DNA from: CAYRXM01 sp964428175
GTDB taxonomy: Bacteria; Chloroflexota; Anaerolineae; JAFGEY01
DNA length: 37,188 bases
Assembly (NCBI GenBank): GCA_964428175.1
Contig: CAYRXM010000035.1
Location: 1-37,188 of the forward strand
Direction of reading: 5' to 3'
Below, piece after piece: positions 17,030 through 24,760 of this stretch. The first letter of the stretch is position 1, and the number at the start of each line of letters is the position of its first letter. Below the pieces are notes generated by a model. The model had not been told where the DNA came from. It did no database searches and saw nothing but the letters and a program-made list of their open reading frames with translations. Made by a program: the position numbers and the translations under genes.

Positions 17030-17416
17030 TCATCTATTTTGGCCCTTGATCCAGGCCAGGTTTTTACCCTGGTGGGCAATGTAGCGGGCCATCTCAGCCT
17101 GGCTCTGCTCGACATCATCATAGCGGGCGCGAAATTTTTCCAGGTGGGCCTGCATCGTCTCATCCATATCGACCTCAAACTGGCTGGCCAGCTTGAACAC
17201 GAACGCGGTCAAATCGGCCAGCTCGCCGGCCAGCGCCTCACGCAGTTGATCGACGGTCTGGTCGGTGATGCGATAGCCCTCGAAACATTGCAGCACGCGA
17301 CCGATCTCGCCCAGCTCTTCGCCCATGTGCATAAAGGTGTGGCTGGGCAGCACGCGATCCCAGCCGCGCTCGCGTTCCATTTCGACCAATTGCTGTTGAT
17401 AATCTTGAAATTCCAT
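17030..17416 (-). CDS. MazG-like nucleotide pyrophosphohydrolase
   Basis: The 128-residue, all-helical protein has the metal-binding signature of the MazG/all-alpha NTP pyrophosphatase superfamily. EELGEIGRV supplies the first E-x-x-E and GELADLTAFVFKLA the second E-x-x-D, spaced as expected for one four-helix unit. These enzymes hydrolyse NTPs or dNTPs to the monophosphate, and many act as house-cleaning enzymes. The ATG at 17416 has GGAG four to five bases upstream; a TTG at 17428 is a poorer alternative. It lies 30 bases after recO and 63 before glyQS, within the minus-strand operon. Confidence 0.8.
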   Translation of the reverse strand: MEFQDYQQQLVEMERERGWDRVLPSHTFMHMGEELGEIGRVLQCFEGYRITDQTVDQLREALAGELADLTAFVFKLASQFEVDMDETMQAHLEKFRARYDDVEQSQAEMARYIAHQGKNLAWIKGQNR

Positions 17417-17446
17417 TGCTCTCCACAACCTGTTTGTGATCGGCAG

Positions 17447-18250
17447 TCAGCCGTCAACGTTGGACTTTTGCTGGCGCACGCGCTGCAAAAATTCAACCGA
17501 TTTGAGATTGCGCTCCAAAATATAGGTCAGGTAATGGTGCATCAACGCTTCCAGGTCACGGTGGGTGGCCGCTTGAAGTCTCAGACGGCGGCACTCGTCG
17601 TAGGATCGCGTTTGCAGGTAGCGCAGCACCTTGAGCGCATTGATCGACACCGGGCGCGCCAGGCGCGCCCCGCCGGGTTGGGCGATCAGCCCTTCGCCGC
17701 AGCGCGGGCAGAGGATGCCGCCCCGCTCGGCGCTGAAATAATTGACCACCGGCTCGATCTGGGTGTCGCAACCCAGACAGTAGAAAAACTGCGGGCGATA
17801 GCCCTCCAGCGCCAGCAGCCTGACCTCGTAAAAGCGCACCGTCAGGGCCAGGTCTTCGCTCTCGCACAACCGGTCCAGTGTCTCGACAAGCAGGTCAAAT
17901 AGCGCGTGGTTGGACTCGCCCTCGCTGGCAAAGCGGTCGAGTAGTTCGACGGCATAATGGGCATAGGTGATGCGCTCCAAGTCCTCGCGCAGCGCGCGAA
18001 AGGGATGGATCGTCTCGGCCTGGGTGATGATGTCCAGATTTTGCCCGCGGGCGACGAGCAGCTGGCTGTGAATGAACAGTTCCAGGTGTCCGGCCTTGCG
18101 GCTGGCCGGCTTGCGAATGCCCTTGGCAAGGGCACGCAGCTTGCCGACCTCCGGCGTGTACAGCGTCAGCAGGCGGTCGGCCTCGCCGATATCCTGGCGA
18201 CGCAGAACGACGGCTTCGGTACGGTATAATCGCTCACGACTGGGAGACAT
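17447..18250 (-). CDS. recO: DNA repair protein RecO
   Basis: The 267-residue recombination mediator loads RecA at gaps together with RecR and RecF. The N-terminal OB-fold begins YRTEAVVLRRQDIGEADRLL, a very typical RecO start, with LYTPEVGKLRALAKGIRK after it. A C-terminal helical domain contains a zinc finger of two CxxC pairs (CLGCDT and CPRCGEG). The length is normal. The ATG at 18250 is right because upstream in-frame codons lie within cdd, whose stop is 8 bases before it; a ribosome site must lie in the cdd tail, so the two are likely coupled. Confidence 0.95.
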   Translation of the reverse strand: MSPSRERLYRTEAVVLRRQDIGEADRLLTLYTPEVGKLRALAKGIRKPASRKAGHLELFIHSQLLVARGQNLDIITQAETIHPFRALREDLERITYAHYAVELLDRFASEGESNHALFDLLVETLDRLCESEDLALTVRFYEVRLLALEGYRPQFFYCLGCDTQIEPVVNYFSAERGGILCPRCGEGLIAQPGGARLARPVSINALKVLRYLQTRSYDECRRLRLQAATHRDLEALMHHYLTYILERNLKSVEFLQRVRQQKSNVDG

Positions 18251-18258
18251 AATGGCCT

Positions 18259-18666
18259 TTACTCGGACAAATCGCCCGCCCCAAACGCGCCGGGCAGCAG
18301 TTCGGCGACCCTTTTTTGATCGACCAGCCGCTCCGGCGTGGCAATGAGCACGCGAATGTCCAGCCCAAATTCGGCCAGCACCTGCCGGCACGAGCCGCAG
18401 GGCGTGCCGCCGTTGGCCGTGACCACGGCAATCGCCTCGAATCGGCGCTCGCCCTCGGACACCGCCTTGACCACGGCCGTGCGTTCGGCGCACAGGGTAA
18501 GCGGATAGACAGCATTCTCGACGTTGCAGCCAGTGTACACCCGCCCCGATTTGCCGAGCAGCGCCGCGCCGACGCGGTATTTTGAATACGGCGCATAGGC
18601 CAGCTCGCGCGCCTGTGCAGCCAGAGCGATCAGGTGTTGGTCGTCAATTGGGTCTGAGTTGGCCAT
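18259..18666 (-). CDS. cdd: cytidine deaminase
   Basis: The 135-residue zinc enzyme converts cytidine and deoxycytidine to uridine forms for pyrimidine salvage. The zinc site is complete: CAERTAV carries the first Cys and the catalytic Glu, and PCGSCRQ carries the other two Cys, the arrangement of homotetrameric CDAs. APYSKYRVGAALL is the standard N-terminal motif. The ATG at 18666 has AAAGGA about 8 bases upstream. It lies 40 bases after glmU and 8 before recO. Confidence 0.95.
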   Translation of the reverse strand: MANSDPIDDQHLIALAAQARELAYAPYSKYRVGAALLGKSGRVYTGCNVENAVYPLTLCAERTAVVKAVSEGERRFEAIAVVTANGGTPCGSCRQVLAEFGLDIRVLIATPERLVDQKRVAELLPGAFGAGDLSE

Positions 18667-18706
18667 CGCACAATCCTTTACTGACCTTCCCGGAAGTTGG
18701 TCAAGC

Positions 18707-20056
18707 CTATTCCGCAACTGGCCTGGGCCGCGCCGGGACGCCGTAAACCAGCGCGCCGTCCGGCACGTCGTGGGTCACAACCGATCCCGCGCCGGTCTTG
18801 GCTCCCTTGCCGATCTCGCACGGCGCAACGATCATCGTCCCCGAGCCGATAAAGGCCGCCTCGCCGACGACGGTGGGGTGCTTGCGCGCGCCGTCGTAAT
18901 TGCAGGTGATCGTCCCCGCGCCGATGTTGGCTTCGGCGCCCACCGTCGCGTCGCCGAGATAGCTGAAATGGCCCATCTTGGCCCCCGGGCCGAGGGTCGA
19001 GTTTTTCATCTCGCCAAAGTTGCCCATATGCGCGCCCCGGCAAAGCCGCGCCCCCTTGCGCAAATGACCAAACGGGCCGATGTTGCTGTCATCTTCCATG
19101 ACCGCCGCTTCCAACACCGAGGCGGTGACGCGACAGCGGTCGCCGATCTGGCAGTCCTCGATAACCGTGTTGGGACCGATCTCGCAGTCTTGGCCGATGA
19201 CGGTGTCGCCGCGAATGTGCGTGTTGGCAAGCACGACCGTATCCGCACCGATGCGCACCGCCGCGTCGATATATGTGGAAGCGGGGTCTTGCAGGGTCAC
19301 GCCATCGAGCATCAACCGCTCGTTGATCCGCGCGCGCATCACCCGCTCGCACCAGGAGAGGTGAACGCGGTTGTTGATGCCGATCGTCTCGTCGGCGTCG
19401 TGGGTCACAACGGCGTCCACACGCTGCCCATCGGCGACGGCAATGCCGATCATATCGGTGAGATAGTATTCCTGCTTGAGCGGGTTGAGCGGAATCCGCT
19501 CGATGTTCCGCCACAGCCAGTCGCCGTCGAAACAGTACAGCCCGGCGTTCAGCTCGTCGATTTTGAGCTGCTCCGGCGTGCAGTTTTTCTCTTCGACCAC
19601 CTCGAGCACGCGCCCGTCATCGCCGCGAATGACCCGCCCAAAGCCCATCGACTCGTGGTGGATCAGGGTGAGGATGGTCATGATCGACCCGCCGCGACCC
19701 TGGTTTTCGACCAACTGGCGCATTGTTTCCGGCTTGAGCAACGGCATGTCGCCGTAATAGACCAGCACCAAATCAGCGCGGCCCTCGAGGGCCGCGCGCG
19801 CCTGCATCGCCGCGTGGCCGGTGCCCCGGCGCTCCTCCTGAACCACATAGCGTACCCCATCTGCACCGATCGCCTGGCGCACCGCGTCGCCGTCCTTGCC
19901 GATCACGAACACCGTCTCTTGGGCGCCGACAGCGCGGGCGATGTCTACCGCATAGCGGGCGACGGACTGGCCGGCCAACCGGTGCAGCAATTTGATTTGT
20001 TTCGATTTCATCCGCGTGCCTTCGCCGGCCGCGAGAACGACGGTCGCCAGTTTCAT
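18707..20056 (-). CDS. glmU: bifunctional GlmU (GlcN-1-P acetyltransferase / GlcNAc-1-P uridyltransferase)
   Basis: The 449-residue cytoplasmic enzyme makes UDP-GlcNAc, the precursor for peptidoglycan and other glycans. The N-terminal nucleotidyltransferase domain (1 to about 230) opens with LAAGEGTRMKS and has GTGHAAMQA and YGDMPLL. The C-terminal left-handed beta-helix (about 250-449) has many hexapeptide repeats and the acetyltransferase site GHFSYLGDA...NIGAGTITCNYDG, keeping the catalytic His. The ATG at 20056 is one base after the SDR stop (TGAgATG), so the genes are translationally coupled. Confidence 0.96.
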   Translation of the reverse strand: MKLATVVLAAGEGTRMKSKQIKLLHRLAGQSVARYAVDIARAVGAQETVFVIGKDGDAVRQAIGADGVRYVVQEERRGTGHAAMQARAALEGRADLVLVYYGDMPLLKPETMRQLVENQGRGGSIMTILTLIHHESMGFGRVIRGDDGRVLEVVEEKNCTPEQLKIDELNAGLYCFDGDWLWRNIERIPLNPLKQEYYLTDMIGIAVADGQRVDAVVTHDADETIGINNRVHLSWCERVMRARINERLMLDGVTLQDPASTYIDAAVRIGADTVVLANTHIRGDTVIGQDCEIGPNTVIEDCQIGDRCRVTASVLEAAVMEDDSNIGPFGHLRKGARLCRGAHMGNFGEMKNSTLGPGAKMGHFSYLGDATVGAEANIGAGTITCNYDGARKHPTVVGEAAFIGSGTMIVAPCEIGKGAKTGAGSVVTHDVPDGALVYGVPARPRPVAE

Positions 20057-20057
20057 C

Positions 20058-20891
20058 TCAACTTTGCTCCTGTTGATAGTATTTCCCCAAGGCCCACTCG
20101 AACAGCCGCGAGGGCAGTATCACTTTTAGCCACACCGCCGCCCGCTCGTAGAAAGGGCCAACGATGTAGCGCAGCCGGGGCGACCGGCTGAGAATGATCC
20201 GCTCGATCAGCCGCGCAAACTGGTCGGTCTGCGCGCCGGTCTGCTCATCGTGCGCCATCACCCCGACGGCGCGGCGCATATTGGCCTCGTAAACGGCGTC
20301 CGGCTCGATCGATCGCCGATTGGCGGTGAACCCGGTGGCAAAGTCGCCCGGCTCGACCAGGACGACGCGGATGCCAAAGGGCCGCGCTTCCAGGCGCAGC
20401 GACTCGCTCAACCCCTCGACAGCGAACTTGGAGGCCGAGTACATGCTCTGAAAAGGGACGGCGATCAACCCGGCGACCGAGCTGACATTGACGATCAGTC
20501 CGACGCGCTGCTCGCGCATGGGCGGCAATACGGCCTGGCAGACGCGCAGCGTGCCGTAGAAATTGGTCTCAAACTGGGCCTTGAAGGCCTCGACCGGCGT
20601 GCTTTCCAACGCGCCGGCCATGCCATAGCCGGCGCAGTTGATCGCCACATCGATGCGCCCTTGGCGCTGCAGCAGTACGTCGATCCCCTGGCGGACGGAC
20701 GCACTGTCGTCGACATCCATGCGCAGCGACTGCACGCCGCCGCGTCGCTCACCAGGAGGTGAGACATCGCCTTCGAGCGGCGCGCGGCGGCTGGCCCCAT
20801 AAACAATGTGCCCTTTTTGCGCCAGGAGTTCGGCAGCCGCCTGCCCCAACCCCGACGATGCCCCGGTGACGAGGACAACCCTGGATTCCAT
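20058..20891 (-). CDS. short-chain dehydrogenase/reductase
   Basis: This is a classical SDR oxidoreductase of 277 residues with a Rossmann fold. Visible motifs are the cofactor loop TGASSGLG, the D-V segment MDVDD, NCAGYG, the catalytic Ser in VNVSSVAG, and YSASK with the active Tyr and Lys. Arg residues after the second strand (ASRRAP) suggest NADP(H) preference. A hydrophobic tail near residues 250-270 may touch a membrane or lipid substrate. The substrate is unknown. It heads the glmU-cdd-recO unit behind a strong promoter. Confidence 0.9.
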   Translation of the reverse strand: MESRVVLVTGASSGLGQAAAELLAQKGHIVYGASRRAPLEGDVSPPGERRGGVQSLRMDVDDSASVRQGIDVLLQRQGRIDVAINCAGYGMAGALESTPVEAFKAQFETNFYGTLRVCQAVLPPMREQRVGLIVNVSSVAGLIAVPFQSMYSASKFAVEGLSESLRLEARPFGIRVVLVEPGDFATGFTANRRSIEPDAVYEANMRRAVGVMAHDEQTGAQTDQFARLIERIILSRSPRLRYIVGPFYERAAVWLKVILPSRLFEWALGKYYQQEQS

Positions 20892-20915
20892 ACGCCAACC
20901 TTTCGAATGTGCTGT

Positions 20916-20943
20916 ATTGTACTCAAAAAGGGGGAATTTTCAA
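20916..20943 (-). promoter_or_regulatory. sigma70-type promoter for the SDR-glmU-cdd-recO unit
   Basis: On the minus strand TTGAAA (20943-20938), a 16-base spacer and TACAAT (20921-20916) end about 24 bases before the SDR ATG. The -35 box overlaps the stop of the upstream isomerase gene. The -10 box matches five of six positions. Confidence 0.6.
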
Positions 20944-21905
20944 AGCAGGCCCAGCAGGGACTGCAAAACGTGGAGACCGTCTCGTGCGTGGTCGAAAAAA
21001 GATGGCTTGAGTTCGATGATCACATCGCCGTGATAATCGGGCCAGCGCGCAAACACCTCGCGATAGGGGATTTCGCCCCATCCCGGCGGCATGTGTACGT
21101 CGGCCTCGCCAAACGCCCAGCGATCCGGCTCGTCATTAAACCCCCGGTCGAGCCGCCCCCAATTGTCGCTCAGGTGAACGTGCTTGAGCCACGGCGCGGC
21201 CTGCTCGACCGCCGTCAGGTAGTCAAAGCCCATGTCGCAGGCGGCGATGTACAAATGGCCCACGTCCACGGTCAGGCCGATGTTGGGATGGTCGATGGCC
21301 TCAAGCTGGCGCACGATCGGCGGGATGTGAACCCGCGCATGGTGTCTGGACAACGCCTCGCGCGGCAGGCCAAAACGGGCAATTTCCCGGTGTTCCCACA
21401 GGTGGGTGTCGCCGTTCTCCATGCCGACCGTCACCCCGGCGTCGGCAGCGAGCGGGGCCAGGCGGCGAAACGCCGCTACCTCGCGTTGTGCGCCCTCGGC
21501 CAGCTCGTCGTCGCTCAACAGGGTTTGCCGCACGCCGTGGCGCACCTCGTCGAGCGCCTGCAACCCGCTGTGGTAGACCAGGACGGATGCGCCCATCGCC
21601 CGGCAAATCTCGATCTGGCTGCGCATGATCTGCTCGCACAGCGCGTGACGCGAGTCGTAAGCCAGGTTGAGGCGCAGCAGCCCGTGGACGGTGTAGCGCA
21701 AATCCAAGCCGCGGATCACCCCCAAAAACGCATCCAGCGATGGGCGGTGGATTTCGCCGTTCACAACCAGGTGGAACGCGGTGATGTCGATCTCGATCAG
21801 CCTGAAGCCGAGAGAATGGAAATGATCGAGCTGCTGCTCAAGCTGGTCGAGCTTGCGCCAGGGTTCGATGTGGTCGAGGTTGAGGCCGATGTCGCTAACG
21901 CGCAT
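20940..21905 (-). CDS. sugar phosphate isomerase/epimerase-like TIM barrel
   Basis: The 321-residue protein belongs to the xylose isomerase-like / AP endonuclease 2 superfamily. Likely metal ligands are Glu in VGMENGDTH, Asp and His in TVDVGHLY, His in VHLSDNWG and Glu near the end in IIELKP. The usual members are cytoplasmic sugar isomerases, epimerases or inosose dehydratase-like enzymes; the substrate cannot be told. The ATG at 21905 overlaps the end of the DUF952 gene by 11 bases, so translation is coupled. Confidence 0.82.
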   Translation of the reverse strand: MRVSDIGLNLDHIEPWRKLDQLEQQLDHFHSLGFRLIEIDITAFHLVVNGEIHRPSLDAFLGVIRGLDLRYTVHGLLRLNLAYDSRHALCEQIMRSQIEICRAMGASVLVYHSGLQALDEVRHGVRQTLLSDDELAEGAQREVAAFRRLAPLAADAGVTVGMENGDTHLWEHREIARFGLPREALSRHHARVHIPPIVRQLEAIDHPNIGLTVDVGHLYIAACDMGFDYLTAVEQAAPWLKHVHLSDNWGRLDRGFNDEPDRWAFGEADVHMPPGWGEIPYREVFARWPDYHGDVIIELKPSFFDHARDGLHVLQSLLGLL

Positions 21906-22251
21906 AGGGGTTTAGTTCTTGGGGTGTTATCCATTCACCGGTCGGGTCTGCCTCCAGGTCGATCACCTGGCATACAGCCGACACGGGGAACGCACCGTAC
22001 AAATGAGGAAAAAGGTCGCCGGTGTAGCCGGTTTCATAGCGAACCTCGACGCCGCTCCGGGCTACGTCGATGCCCAGGACGATCAGCCCGCTTTGCCCCC
22101 GGTAGTAAAAATTGGCGACGGGCATAACCTGGGCGGCAGTCGAGCAGTGGATGAATCCGTCTGTAGCCAGTGAATCGGGCCGGTACAGGCCCGCCTCCTG
22201 TGCCTGCTGCCATTGTTCGCGCGTGGTGATGTGAAAAATGAGATCGCTCAT
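21895..22251 (-). CDS. DUF952 family protein
   Basis: The 118-residue protein shows the DUF952 hallmarks: FHITTREQW at the N-terminus, DGFIHCSTAAQV in the middle and FPHLYGAF. The family is widespread and uncharacterised, with a fold recalling ADP-ribosyl-processing domains; function is unknown. It lies 16 bases after the M20 gene and overlaps the TIM-barrel gene. Confidence 0.88.
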   Translation of the reverse strand: MSDLIFHITTREQWQQAQEAGLYRPDSLATDGFIHCSTAAQVMPVANFYYRGQSGLIVLGIDVARSGVEVRYETGYTGDLFPHLYGAFPVSAVCQVIDLEADPTGEWITPQELNPYAR

Positions 22252-22267
22252 TGTTCGATCTGTCCTC

Positions 22268-23650
22268 TCAACAAATAGACGGGCCGGTCTCGGCCAGCAA
22301 GTGCATAAACCAGATCAAGGTCTCGATGCCCCGGTACAGGTTGGGCAAATGAAACTTTTCATTCGGCGCATGCGAGCAGTCGTCGGGCAGGCCAAAACCC
22401 ATCAGGATCGTCTCGATGCCCAGCACCCGCTGCAAGGAGGCCACCACCGGCAGCGAGCCGCCCTCGCGGACAAAAATCGGCGCTTTGCCGAACGCCTGGG
22501 TATAGGCGCGAAACGCCGCTTGCATAGGCGGGCTGTCGCGGCGAACGATGGCCCCGTCGCCGGTGTGCAGGCCACGCACCTGCACCTCGACCGATGGCGG
22601 GGCGATCTGCTGCAAATAATTCTGGATCAGAAGGATGATCTCGTCCGGCTGCTGGTCGGGCACCAGGCGCATTGAAATTTTGGCAAAGGCCTTGCCGGGC
22701 AGCACCGTCTTGGCTCCAGGCTGGGTGTAGCCGCCCCAGATACCGTTCACGTCCAGCGTGGGCCGCGCCGTCGTTCGCTCGATGATGGTGTATTCCTGCT
22801 CGCCCCAATCCTGCTCGATCCCGGCTTCGGCCAGCCAGGCGGCGCGCTCGAAGGGGATTTTGGCCAATTCCTCGCGCTCGTCCGCTGACAGATCGCGCAC
22901 GCGGTCGTAAAAACCGGGGATGCGGATGTGCCCGCTTTCATCTTGCAGTTGGGCGATCATGCGGCACAGCGCGTTGAGCGGATTGTTGACCGCGCCCCCA
23001 TAGCTGCCGGAGTGCAGGTCGTGGTCCGGTCCCGTCACCTCGACCTCGACGTAGGCCATCCCGCGCAGCGCGTAAACGATGGAGGGCAAATCCTTGCCCA
23101 AAATGTGCGTGTCGGAGATCAGGGCCAGGTCGGCGGCCAGCAGGTCAGTGTGAGCCGCAATAAAGGGTTCCAGGTTGTGGCTGCCGATCTCTTCTTCGCC
23201 TTCGAATATGCACTTGAGGTTGATCGGCGGGCGACCGAGCGTGCGGGCAAAAGATTCGACGGCCTTGATTTGGGCATACATCTGCCCCTTGTCGTCGGAC
23301 GCGCCGCGTGCAAAAATGTCGTCGCCGACCACGGTCGGCTCAAAAGGCGGCGTGCGCCACTCGTCCAGCGGATCGGGCGGCTGCACGTCGTAATGGCCGT
23401 ACAGCAGCACCGTCGGCGCGTCTGGCCCGGCCTCCAGCCACTCACCGTAAACCACCGGATGCCCGGCGGTGGGCATCACCTCGGCCTGGGGAAAACCGGC
23501 CGCGATCAGGCTGTCGCGCACCCAACCGGCGGTGCGCTGCACATCGGCTCCATGCGCTTCCTGCGTGCTGATGCTGGGCATACGCAGAAATTCGGCCAGC
23601 TCGGCCAGAAATTGGGCACGATTTGCACGGGCATATTCGATTGGTCTCAT
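22268..23650 (-). CDS. M20 family metallo-dipeptidase
   Basis: The 460-residue zinc peptidase is of the M20/CNDP type, hydrolysing dipeptides or related amides in the cytoplasm. The di-zinc site is visible: LLYGHYDVQPP, SDDKGQ, the catalytic Glu region FEGEEEIGS, and the C-terminal EKFHLPN. The lid/dimerisation domain contains HSGSYGGAV. There is no signal peptide. The ATG at 23650 is chosen because GAGG lies six bases upstream; the TTG two codons earlier would touch that site. A divergent promoter pair separates it from the plus-strand epimerase gene. Confidence 0.92.
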   Translation of the reverse strand: MRPIEYARANRAQFLAELAEFLRMPSISTQEAHGADVQRTAGWVRDSLIAAGFPQAEVMPTAGHPVVYGEWLEAGPDAPTVLLYGHYDVQPPDPLDEWRTPPFEPTVVGDDIFARGASDDKGQMYAQIKAVESFARTLGRPPINLKCIFEGEEEIGSHNLEPFIAAHTDLLAADLALISDTHILGKDLPSIVYALRGMAYVEVEVTGPDHDLHSGSYGGAVNNPLNALCRMIAQLQDESGHIRIPGFYDRVRDLSADEREELAKIPFERAAWLAEAGIEQDWGEQEYTIIERTTARPTLDVNGIWGGYTQPGAKTVLPGKAFAKISMRLVPDQQPDEIILLIQNYLQQIAPPSVEVQVRGLHTGDGAIVRRDSPPMQAAFRAYTQAFGKAPIFVREGGSLPVVASLQRVLGIETILMGFGLPDDCSHAPNEKFHLPNLYRGIETLIWFMHLLAETGPSIC

Positions 23651-23691
23651 AGACAACCTCGTCTGGATTTGGGCAAGTGAGGATAACTAAT

Positions 23692-23720
23692 ACTTTAACG
23701 CAAAAGCGCATTTTTGGCAA
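23692..23720 (-). promoter_or_regulatory. sigma70-type promoter for the M20-DUF952 unit
   Basis: On the minus strand TTGCCA (23720-23715), a 17-base spacer and TAAAGT (23697-23692) lie about 42 bases before the M20 ATG. The -35 box matches five of six positions. Confidence 0.55.
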
Positions 23721-23742
23721 GTTGTATGATGAGCGGGCAAAC

Positions 23743-23771
23743 TTGGCGAAAATGAGCAGCGGTGGTACACT
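23743..23771 (+). promoter_or_regulatory. Divergent promoter for the epimerase gene
   Basis: TTGGCG (23743-23748), a 17-base spacer and TACACT (23766-23771) face rightwards, 28 bases before the TTG start. Its presence argues against the in-frame ATGs at 23677 and 23752. Confidence 0.45.
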
Positions 23772-23799
23772 TGGGACGATTTCGCGTGGAGCAGCAAGG

Positions 23800-24648
23800 T
23801 TGATCAAGTATGGCGCGCACTGTTACCTGTTCACCGAACGCTGGGCCGACGACCAACTGCACCTTTTGGACACAGCCCAAGCGCTGGGGCTTGACCTGTA
23901 CGAGATCGCCGTCGGCGACGACGTGCAGTTTACACCGCGCCGGACGCGCGCGCACACCGAAGCGTTGGGCCTGGCGCTCACCATCAGCCCCGGCGGCGAA
24001 TGGCCGGCCGGGTGCGACCTCTCTGCCGACGACCCGGCCGACCGCGCGCGCGGGTTGGCCTGGCACAAACAGCAGATCGATCTGGGCGCCGAACTCGGCG
24101 CGGTGGCCTATTGCGGCGCGTTGTACGGGCATCCGGGCACGGTCAAGCGCCGCCGCCCGCCCGCCGGTGAGTTGGCGTGGACGGCGGAAGGGCTGCACGA
24201 ACTGGCCGCATACGGCGCGCAGCACGGCATCGCAGCGGTCATCGAGCCGATGAGCCACTTTCGCACCCACCTGGTTAACACGGCCGAACAAGCCATGCAG
24301 TTGATCCGGATGGCCGATCACCCCAACCTGCGCGTGCTGCTCGACACCTATCACCTGATCACCGAAATCCGCGATTACGCGGCGGCAGTTCACACCGTCG
24401 GCGAGCGGCTGTGGGGTCTGCACGCCTGCGAGAACGACCGCGGCGCGCCTGGCGGCGGGCTGGTACCCTGGGCGTCGATTTTCCGGGCGTTGCAAGACGT
24501 CGCCTTTGACGGGCACATCCTGTTCGAAACCTACAACTCGGCCATCAACGATTTCGCCTTCCAACGCGGCATGTTTCACGATCCCTGCCCGGATGGAGAG
24601 GCATTCGTGCGAAAAGCGCTGGCATTTGTCAAAGCGGGTTTGGCGTAA
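23800..24648 (+). CDS. D-tagatose 3-epimerase-like TIM barrel
   Basis: The 282-residue protein matches the ketose 3-epimerase group of the xylose isomerase-like superfamily. The four expected metal ligands are seen: Glu in AVIEPMSHF, Asp in LLDTYHL, His in LHACEND and Glu in LFETYN. The enzyme would interconvert ketohexoses at C3, or a related sugar acid. A TTG start at 23800 is chosen: GGAG lies 8 bases upstream and the resulting N-terminus (M-I-K-Y-G-A-H-C) matches the family, while longer frames add residues from the promoter. It precedes melA by 112 bases, suggesting a shared sugar-use role. Confidence 0.82.
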   Translation: MIKYGAHCYLFTERWADDQLHLLDTAQALGLDLYEIAVGDDVQFTPRRTRAHTEALGLALTISPGGEWPAGCDLSADDPADRARGLAWHKQQIDLGAELGAVAYCGALYGHPGTVKRRRPPAGELAWTAEGLHELAAYGAQHGIAAVIEPMSHFRTHLVNTAEQAMQLIRMADHPNLRVLLDTYHLITEIRDYAAAVHTVGERLWGLHACENDRGAPGGGLVPWASIFRALQDVAFDGHILFETYNSAINDFAFQRGMFHDPCPDGEAFVRKALAFVKAGLA

Positions 24649-24656
24649 AATCACAA

Positions 24657-24721
24657 TGCGTATTGCGTATTCCGTAAACGACCGATCACGTAATACGCAA
24701 TACGTAATACGTAATACGCAA
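24657..24721. repeat. Inverted heptamer repeat upstream of melA
   Basis: The spacer between the epimerase gene and melA is built from 7-base units: CGTAATA/CGCAATA repeated at 24689-24716 in one direction and TATTGCG/TATTCCG at 24661-24674 in the other. Thirteen bases at 24659-24671 are the exact reverse complement of 24692-24704, so a hairpin with a 20-base loop can form. It is either a dispersed intergenic repeat or an RNA structure ahead of melA. Confidence 0.7.
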
Positions 24722-24760
24722 CATGTACCTGGAACACTTTCAACAAAAGGAGATAAACCA

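Noticed and set aside
18251..18493. N-terminal extension of RecO
   Set aside because: It lies within cdd in another frame; the RecO family starts at MSPSRERLYRTEAVV.
20808..22127. 439-codon plus-strand frame across SDR start, isomerase and DUF952
   Set aside because: It runs over three real minus-strand genes and a promoter, without any family motif.
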